Assembly: GCA_031405895.1 (NCBI GenBank)
Contig: JANOFL010000055.1
Coordinates: forward strand, 1 to 19,159
DNA from: BJ22 sp031405895
GTDB lineage: Bacteria; Planctomycetota; Planctomycetia; Pirellulales; Pirellulaceae
Length of the DNA stretch: 19,159 bases
Direction: 5' to 3'
Position numbers and translations under genes: made by a program
Part shown: in pieces, positions 13,814-19,159 of the stretch
Numbering within the stretch: position 1 is the first letter of the stretch
Layout: each line of letters starts with the position of its first letter
The notes under the pieces: model-generated
Database searches by the model: none
The model's input: the letters and a program-made list of their open reading frames with translations, nothing else
Told to the model about the DNA's origin: nothing

Positions 13814-14644
13814 CTATGATTCCGGCTCTTTTTCTTGCTTGCCGATCACGGAGAGGACTTCGTTCGCAGCAATCAGAATGCGGCGGTGATCGGAGGTTTC
13901 GACCAGCAGCTGCTGGGCAAGAATTTCCCGGCCGACGACCCGCATCCGGCCTTCGCGGGTCACGACACTGGTACCAGCGGCCGGCAATTCGCGGTCGAGC
14001 GCTTCGTAGGTGTCGAACTCATAGCGCAGGCAGCACTTCAGCCGCCCGCAGCGTCCGGAAAGCTTGTTCGGATCCAGTGTGGCCTTTTGCAGTTTGGCCA
14101 TCCGCATGGAAACCGGTGGCATCGACGAGAGAAAGGTGTTGCAACAGACCGGCTGGCCGCAATCGCCGTAGTCGGCCAGCAGGCGGGCTTCATCCCGGGC
14201 CCCGATCTGATGCATCTCGATCCGCGTGCGGAACTCGTCGGCGAGAGTTTTGACCAGCTCGCGAAAATCGATTCGCTCCCCGGAGACGTAGTAGACGATC
14301 ATCCGTTCGCCGCCGAGCAGTTGCTCGAGATCGACCAGCTTCATCTCCAGCCCGGACGCCGTGATCCTGGTCTGGCAACGCTCCAGCAGCCGGTCGCGAT
14401 CGGCGTTCAGCCGCGCCATCTGGGCGGTGTCGTCGTCTGATTCAGGCCGCAGGATCGCGCCGCCCGCCGGCCGGTCAAGGTAGCTCAGCGCGTCCTCCGT
14501 GGCTTCGCAGAGCACCTGGCCGAGTTCGATTCCGCGACCGGTCCGCAGCACGACGGTCTGGCCGCGGCGATACGCATCAGCCTGGCGGGCGTTCATCACC
14601 CCCAGCTGGCGCATGCTCCCGAACCGGACGACGTAGCGGCTCAA
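13814..14644 (-). CDS. PSP1 domain protein, RicT (YaaT)-like
   Basis: The 276-aa protein is a PSP1-domain protein of typical length. The core includes YVVRFGSMRQLGV, GTELGQV-type strands (GIELGQVLCEA), KLVDLEQLLGGERMIVYYVS, RIDFRELVKTLADEFRTRIE and a cysteine set at residues 162, 167, 168, 199, 204 and 205 (GDCGQPVCCNTF, GRCGRLKCCLRYE). In Bacillus, RicT forms a complex with RicA and RicF that carries iron-sulfur clusters and affects RNase Y-dependent RNA processing; these cysteines are consistent with cluster binding. No RicA or RicF gene is seen here. The first codon is TTG at 14644, with AAGGAG 6 nt upstream, which is the best start; later ATGs would remove conserved N-terminal residues. 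Function in Planctomycetes is an inference by homology. Confidence 0.88.
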   Translation of the reverse strand: MSRYVVRFGSMRQLGVMNARQADAYRRGQTVVLRTGRGIELGQVLCEATEDALSYLDRPAGGAILRPESDDDTAQMARLNADRDRLLERCQTRITASGLEMKLVDLEQLLGGERMIVYYVSGERIDFRELVKTLADEFRTRIEMHQIGARDEARLLADYGDCGQPVCCNTFLSSMPPVSMRMAKLQKATLDPNKLSGRCGRLKCCLRYEFDTYEALDRELPAAGTSVVTREGRMRVVGREILAQQLLVETSDHRRILIAANEVLSVIGKQEKEPES

Positions 14645-14657
14645 AAGGGTCTCCTTG
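14639..14657 (-). promoter_or_regulatory. Ribosome binding site fixing a TTG start for the PSP1 gene
   Basis: On the minus strand AAGGAG is followed by ACCCTT and then TTG (14644-14642). This near-consensus Shine-Dalgarno with 6-nt spacing decides the rare TTG start. Confidence 0.65.
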
Positions 14658-14697
14658 CAACGCGAATGTCAGGTCAAAGGCTTGCCGCATTCAATTG

Positions 14698-14722
14698 TAG
14701 CGGAAGGGCGTAAGCCCTCCGG
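14698..14722. repeat. REP-like hairpin between PSP1 and SEC-C genes
   Basis: The segment reads TAGCGGAAGGGCGTAAGCCC followed by TCCGG. GGAAGGGC and GCCCTCC pair around a GTAA loop with one bulged A. I recall similar sequences scattered in planctomycete genomes, but no count was made here and only one copy is in the window. It lies after the stop of the upstream SEC-C gene and before the PSP1 start, so it could end or process that transcript. Confidence 0.5.
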
Positions 14723-14861
14723 CCCGCGCGCCAGATCTCTCGTTGTTGCAAGCCGGACAAACGCACCCGAAAACGCTTCATTGGAGAACCGCCTCTTCGG
14801 ATAAACTCTTTGGCGTGCGTCGCGCATGAACCCCGGCGGCCGGACGGCTCACGCCGTGCCG

Positions 14862-17018
14862 CTATTGTCCAGGCAGCCAGAGCCCTGAGGAACTCTTCGC
14901 CCCCGCGGGTTCGGCTGTTTCGGGCGTCCAGACTTTGCTTGCCGGTTCACTTGCGGCCGGCCCGGCAGCGGGCAACAAGACCTGTCCATCGGGCGTGATC
15001 AGGCCGTAGTTGACGAGCACGCGACCCAGTTCCTGCGCCACCCGGTCATCGCGCAAATGATGCAGTTCCAGCTCCCGCAGCAGCGGCTGGAGCCGGTCAA
15101 ACCGCTCGCGCAACAGGCTCTGCTCGAACTCGCGAACCAGGACCAATCCGACCGGCGCGCCACATTTCCGCGCCGCGATCCGGGCCTGGCCCAGATGTTC
15201 CAGCGCCTGGTGATCGTCACTTGTCACATCGGACAGGATCAGGTGCAGCCGCATTTCAAGAGCGCCCCGTTCTTCGGCGGTCTCTCCGAGATCGGATCGC
15301 GCGAGCAGGATCGGCGCCAGTTTCCGCAGGACCCGATAGTCCTGGCGACCCGCGGCGAGATGAATCAGTCCCGTCATCTGGCCCGACGAAAGGCTGTCCG
15401 GTGCGACGAACCGGGCGAGCAGCCCGGCCGTCTGGTTGACCGGCAGCAACTCCGCCATTCCCGGCGACGGCAGCGGCGGCAGTCCCACCGCTTCACGCGC
15501 CGCCGTGCCCCACTCCTCGCCCCACGATCGCGCGTCGTTGCCCAGCTCCAGACTGGTGATCAGGGCCTGACAGGCCAGCTGACTGGCCGGATCGGCTGCG
15601 GCCTCACGCAAGGTCCGCAACCCGAGACTGGCGAAGCGGACATCGGGGATGATTTCGCGGGCCACGAAGAACTGCCGCTCGCGGGTCAGGCGTTCGTAGT
15701 TGGTGCGGTCCACGCCCGGTGGAAGGTGCCAGCTCACCGTCGTCGCGGCCGTTTCAGCCGTCGTGGTGCCGGACTTTTCTTCCTCGCCCGTTCCGACCAG
15801 CCCCGAGAGTTCTTTCTGAAGCCAGTCAAGTGCCTTTTCCGAACGCGGCTCGCGAACCACCAGCATCGTCAGGCGCGGCTCGCGATCGGTTTCCCGGCCG
15901 AAAAGAAACAGCCGGCTGACGACCACCGGAATGTCGGTGTGACTGGTTCCAGCGACCTGGCCGGCGGTCAGCGCTGGACGGTCCAGCAGCGTCCAGGCAG
16001 CTCGCGGTGGCGGACCGTCTTCCTCCAGCTCGTCGGCCGCCTGGCTGAGGTCAACCGTGGATAGCCGGTCGAGACCATCCAGCCGCTCCCGCAGCCGGTC
16101 AAAATCGGGCACGGGCCATTCGAAATGAACGACATCAAAATTTGCACCCTCCCTGGGCCGGTCGTGCAACTGGGCAAGGACCTGGGCTTCGACCCGCTCG
16201 GCCATCGTCAGCCGCTCACAGGCGGCGAGCCGCGCAAAGGCCGCCGACGTCACGGCCGGATCGGCAAAGCCGGCCGAGACCAGCGCGGCGGCCGAGAGCA
16301 GCACCGGCTCGGTGGGGGCCACTTCCAGCGCCCGCGCGATCAGCGACGCGGCCTTGCGATACTGCCGGCGGGCGGTGGCGCGAACCGCGTTGGAATACTT
16401 TTTGCTCCACGCCGTCTCCGCCGCGCCATCGGGCAGTGGGGCGAGGTCGAAACTGCGCGCCAGCGATGGGCTGTTGCGGGCCATGCCGTCGACCGTGACC
16501 GACAGGCGGTCGTCGTGGGCTTTGGTCCCTTCGAGAAAGCACGCCATCTGGGCGTGACCCCGCGCGGCGACCACCAGCCCGTCCGCGGCGAGGGCCCAGC
16601 CGACCGAACGGAAGCCGTTGGCAAACGTCACAGGAATCTGGCTGCCCGTGAGATGGTCCATCGCGTCTTGGAGCGACGACCAGGCTTCGGCCGTCCGCCG
16701 CTGCATGGCCAGCGTCGTGGCCAGCCGCTCGTGACCGGCCGCGTGACCGGGATTCCTGGCGAGAAACGCGCGGACCGTGGTTTCCGCCGCGGCCGGATCG
16801 CCGAGATTGAGTTCCAGCTGGCTTCGCGCGAGCAACAGACAGTCGGTCGGGCCGTGCTGGTCGATCAGCCGCTTGAGCTGATCGAGTGCCGCCGCCGTCT
16901 GCCGCGACTCATGCAGGGTGAGGACTTCCTTGAGGCCCGCGGTCACGTCCTTGCCGCAGCAGAATTTGATCTTCTTTTCCGCGTGGCAAGGGCAAGGCTG
17001 GTAGAGATCGATTTCCAT
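14862..17018 (-). CDS. SEC-C motif protein with TPR-like helical region
   Basis: The 718-aa product starts MEIDLYQPCPCHAEKKIKFC and carries a perfect CxCx8CC SEC-C motif (Cys9, Cys11, Cys20 and Cys21), a small zinc-binding motif first seen at the C-terminus of SecA. TPR-like helices follow (LDQLKRLIDQHGPTDCLLLA, AAETTVRAFLARNPGHAAGH, AEAWSSLQDAMDHL), then a long alpha-helical body, a region with WTLLDRPALTAGQVAGTSHT and a Glu-rich stretch (GTGEEEKSG). The frame extends 23 residues further upstream to 17087, but starting at 17018 puts the SEC-C motif at the very N-terminus, as is usual. There is no signal peptide, so it is cytoplasmic. Function is unknown; protein-protein scaffolding is likely. 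It is divergent from the ligase gene across a 284-bp gap. Confidence 0.82.
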   Translation of the reverse strand: MEIDLYQPCPCHAEKKIKFCCGKDVTAGLKEVLTLHESRQTAAALDQLKRLIDQHGPTDCLLLARSQLELNLGDPAAAETTVRAFLARNPGHAAGHERLATTLAMQRRTAEAWSSLQDAMDHLTGSQIPVTFANGFRSVGWALAADGLVVAARGHAQMACFLEGTKAHDDRLSVTVDGMARNSPSLARSFDLAPLPDGAAETAWSKKYSNAVRATARRQYRKAASLIARALEVAPTEPVLLSAAALVSAGFADPAVTSAAFARLAACERLTMAERVEAQVLAQLHDRPREGANFDVVHFEWPVPDFDRLRERLDGLDRLSTVDLSQAADELEEDGPPPRAAWTLLDRPALTAGQVAGTSHTDIPVVVSRLFLFGRETDREPRLTMLVVREPRSEKALDWLQKELSGLVGTGEEEKSGTTTAETAATTVSWHLPPGVDRTNYERLTRERQFFVAREIIPDVRFASLGLRTLREAAADPASQLACQALITSLELGNDARSWGEEWGTAAREAVGLPPLPSPGMAELLPVNQTAGLLARFVAPDSLSSGQMTGLIHLAAGRQDYRVLRKLAPILLARSDLGETAEERGALEMRLHLILSDVTSDDHQALEHLGQARIAARKCGAPVGLVLVREFEQSLLRERFDRLQPLLRELELHHLRDDRVAQELGRVLVNYGLITPDGQVLLPAAGPAASEPASKVWTPETAEPAGAKSSSGLWLPGQ

Positions 17019-17302
17019 AATCGCAGTTCGGTCGTGTAAAGCGGTCAGCCCTTGCCCGTTCCGCGACCCGCCAGTTTCCGGAGCCACAAATCATGGCATA
17101 CTGGCAGCGACCCGCACCGGTCGCTGTCCGCGGTGAACCGTCAATCTAGGGCAAACCGCGAAGCCGCGAAAGTCACGGCTGCCCGCGCCACGACGCGGTG
17201 CAAGTCCGTTTCCAATCGCCTGCCAGGAACACGGAGGGCTGATCCCGGCGCGCCGGGACCGCTCGCCCAACACGATCCGCTGCTGGTCCCGTTTCCAATC
17301 GC
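17019..17302. promoter_or_regulatory. Divergent intergenic region with a 14-bp direct repeat
   Basis: The 284 bp between the divergent SEC-C and ligase genes must hold both promoters, although no clear -35/-10 pair was found. CCGTTTCCAATCGC occurs twice in the same direction (17206-17219 and 17289-17302), 83 bp apart. The second copy directly abuts the ligase ATG. This may be a regulator site or a small duplication. Confidence 0.4.
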
Positions 17303-19000
17303 ATGAACACCAGCCTCGACCGCGACGAGCCGCTGCGTCTGGCGACCAACATCGCCGCCAGCCTGAGCGCCGCCGCGGACACCTGGCCCAACCAGATCGC
17401 CGTGGCCGAACCTCACCGGCGCGGGCGGCGGCCGCTGAAGTACCAGACCATCTCTTTTGCCGGGCTCGACCGGCTGGCGTCCGCGGTTGCCACGGGCGTC
17501 CGGCGGGCGGGCGTCGAGCCGGGAATGCGAATCAGCCTGATGGTTCCGCCCGGGATCGACTTCGTCGTCTGGGTCTGGGGCCTGTTGCGGGCCGGTGCAG
17601 TCGCCGTGTTGATTGATCCGGGAATGGGCCGGCCGAACATGATCCGTTGCCTTCGCGAAACCAGCCCCGCAGGGCTGGCCGGTGTCTGGCAAGCCCAGCT
17701 CGCACGGTGGCTCTTCCGCCGCAGCCTGCCGGAGTGCCGGTTCAACTTTCTGGTCGGCGGCGGAATGGGACTGGGAGCTGTCAAGACTCGTGGCTGGAAT
17801 CTGTCATCAGCTTCAGACCGGCCCGCCGCATCAGCAACGAAATCCGCAGAAGATCCGGCAGCGATCATTTTCACAACCGGCAGCACGGGGCCACCCAAAG
17901 GCGTGCTCTACCGGCACCGGCACTTCCTTGAACAGACGATCCGCATCCGCGATGGCCTGCGGATCGAGCCGGGCGGCGTCGATGTGTCGGGCTTCCCGCT
18001 GTTCGCGCTATTCAATGCGGGAATGGGGACCACCACGGTCTTTCCGCGCATGGACGCGACACGACCCGCCCGCGTCAATCCACTCGATGTCGCCGACGCC
18101 GTCGAACAGTTCCAGGCCAACCAGTCGTTCGGCTCGCCCGCGCTCTGGAACCGCGTCGCAAAGTGGGGCGAAGACAACGGCCTGCGGCTGCCCACCATCC
18201 GTCGTGTGCTGACGGCCGGGGCACCGGTCCCGGCCCATGTCCTGCAGCGGGTTCGCAAGCTGATCGCCGACGATGGAGAAGTCCACACACCCTACGGCGC
18301 GACCGAAGCGCTCCCCGTCGCCTCGATCGAATCGCGCGAAGTCCTCCGTGAAACGGCGGCACTGACGGCGATTGGCAAGGGCACTTGTGTCGGCCGGGCC
18401 TGGTCCGGCATCCGCTGGCAGGTCATCGCGATCTCTGACAATCCGCTGCCCCGCATCGAACAAGTCTCCGCGTTGCCAACCGGCGAGATTGGCGAGCTGA
18501 TCGTGTCCGGTCCGGTTGTCACCGACCAGTACGTCACGCGAACCGATGCCAACGCATTGCACAAGGTCGCGGATGGCGAAGGCTTCTGGCACCGGATGGG
18601 CGATGTGGGCTATCTCGACGACCGCGGCCGTTTCTGGTTTTGCGGCCGAAAAAACCACCGCGTCCGAACGGCAGACGGCACGCTTTTCACGATCCCATGC
18701 GAAGCCATTTTCAACCAGCACCCGCACGCCTTCCGATCCGCCCTCGTCGGCGTCGGCCCGCCCGGCAATCAGACCCCGGTCATCATCGTCGAGCCCGAAC
18801 CCGGCCACTTCCCCCGCGGCCGCGCGGCGACCACCCGGCTCATCGACGAGTTGCGAAACCTCGGTCGCGCGAATCCGCTGACCGCGGGCATCGACCATTT
18901 TCTGCTTCGCAAGCAGCTGCCGGTCGACATCCGCCACAACGCGAAGATCTTTCGCGAGCAGCTGGCCGTCTGGGCCGCGCGAAGGATCCCGCCAAAGTGA
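17303..19000 (+). CDS. oleC: OleC-like AMP-dependent ligase (beta-lactone synthetase family)
   Basis: The 565-aa protein belongs to the ANL (acyl-CoA synthetase) superfamily. It shows the phosphate-binding loop TTGSTGPPKG (191-200), the adenine-binding YGATEALP (331-338), the hinge region GDVGYLDD and GRKNHRVR (433-455) and a conserved C-terminal Lys548 in HNAKIFRE. YGATEALP and overall length match OleC, which in bacterial long-chain olefin synthesis converts beta-hydroxy acids to beta-lactones using ATP. A general fatty acid-CoA ligase role remains possible. OleA, OleB and OleD are not visible in the window; they may lie to the right. The ATG at 17303 has no obvious Shine-Dalgarno. The stop overlaps a following GTG (GTGA), suggesting a coupled downstream gene. 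It is the only clear plus-strand gene. Confidence 0.82.
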   Translation: MNTSLDRDEPLRLATNIAASLSAAADTWPNQIAVAEPHRRGRRPLKYQTISFAGLDRLASAVATGVRRAGVEPGMRISLMVPPGIDFVVWVWGLLRAGAVAVLIDPGMGRPNMIRCLRETSPAGLAGVWQAQLARWLFRRSLPECRFNFLVGGGMGLGAVKTRGWNLSSASDRPAASATKSAEDPAAIIFTTGSTGPPKGVLYRHRHFLEQTIRIRDGLRIEPGGVDVSGFPLFALFNAGMGTTTVFPRMDATRPARVNPLDVADAVEQFQANQSFGSPALWNRVAKWGEDNGLRLPTIRRVLTAGAPVPAHVLQRVRKLIADDGEVHTPYGATEALPVASIESREVLRETAALTAIGKGTCVGRAWSGIRWQVIAISDNPLPRIEQVSALPTGEIGELIVSGPVVTDQYVTRTDANALHKVADGEGFWHRMGDVGYLDDRGRFWFCGRKNHRVRTADGTLFTIPCEAIFNQHPHAFRSALVGVGPPGNQTPVIIVEPEPGHFPRGRAATTRLIDELRNLGRANPLTAGIDHFLLRKQLPVDIRHNAKIFREQLAVWAARRIPPK

Positions 19001-19159
19001 TTCCAGCTCACGACGGAGAGTATCACCCGTTGCGGAATGTCATTGAAGCCCAACCGGCAATTGGCGAGTTTCAGCCCGAAGCGCCAGGATTGAAGCAGCT
19101 AGTTCTGCAGCCCGGCACGGCCAACCGCGCTGCACCACAGTTCTTCCCCCCTCCTCCGC
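18997..19159 (+). CDS. Possible partial gene coupled to the ligase, truncated by the window end
   Basis: A GTG at 18997-18999 overlaps the ligase TGA (GTGA). The frame is open for 54 codons to the window edge, with GAAGGA about 10 nt upstream as a ribosome site. The start reads VIPAHDGEYHPLRNVIEAQP; it becomes proline-rich and matches no family I know, including OleB or OleD. The short length and low-complexity end make it uncertain. Confidence 0.3.
   Translation, partial: MIPAHDGEYHPLRNVIEAQPAIGEFQPEAPGLKQLVLQPGTANRAAPQFFPPPP

Overview
The window looks like chromosomal DNA from a GC-rich planctomycete, probably of the Planctomycetales. The main signs are a secreted repeat protein with an N-terminal LEPR-XLL motif, an ECF-type sigma factor next to a TPR-bearing Ser/Thr kinase, a Minf_1886-family protein, and an OleC-like ligase. 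This placement is inferred from protein families read by eye; no database search was run. Almost all genes lie on the minus strand; only the ligase at the right end is clearly on plus.

Left part (minus strand, reading right to left): a Minf_1886-family protein (3464-2994) overlaps by 11 bp an unannotated-size 44-aa single-span membrane protein (3004-2870), followed after 9 bp by a D-2-hydroxyacid dehydrogenase (2860-1892) and then a membrane-anchored PQQ-like beta-propeller protein (1771-17). Upstream of these are a small exported protein (4075-3710) and an OmpA-like protein without signal peptide (5370-4369). Between those two sits a 195-bp element (4136-4330) with perfect 18-bp terminal inverted repeats, a perfect 8-bp target duplication and six internal hairpins. 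About 720 bp (5371-6094) show no convincing gene.

Middle: an ECF sigma factor (13248-12643), a 988-aa membrane Ser/Thr kinase with TPR-like tail (12560-9594), a possible tiny ORF, and a 1091-aa ELWxxDGT repeat protein (9370-6095) form a co-oriented signalling/surface locus. Upstream of the sigma gene lies a second, diverged and collinear copy of the multi-hairpin element (about 13340-13517), directly followed by a nested inverted repeat (13520-13592).

Right part: a PSP1/RicT-like protein (TTG start, 14644-13814), a SEC-C plus TPR-like protein (17018-14862), and, divergently, an OleC-like AMP-dependent ligase (17303-19000) whose stop overlaps a GTG-started frame running off the window.

Most novel signal: the pair of short, highly structured, TIR-bounded elements. 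They look like a non-autonomous transposable family (MITE-like) whose hairpin architecture seems partly conserved between copies.
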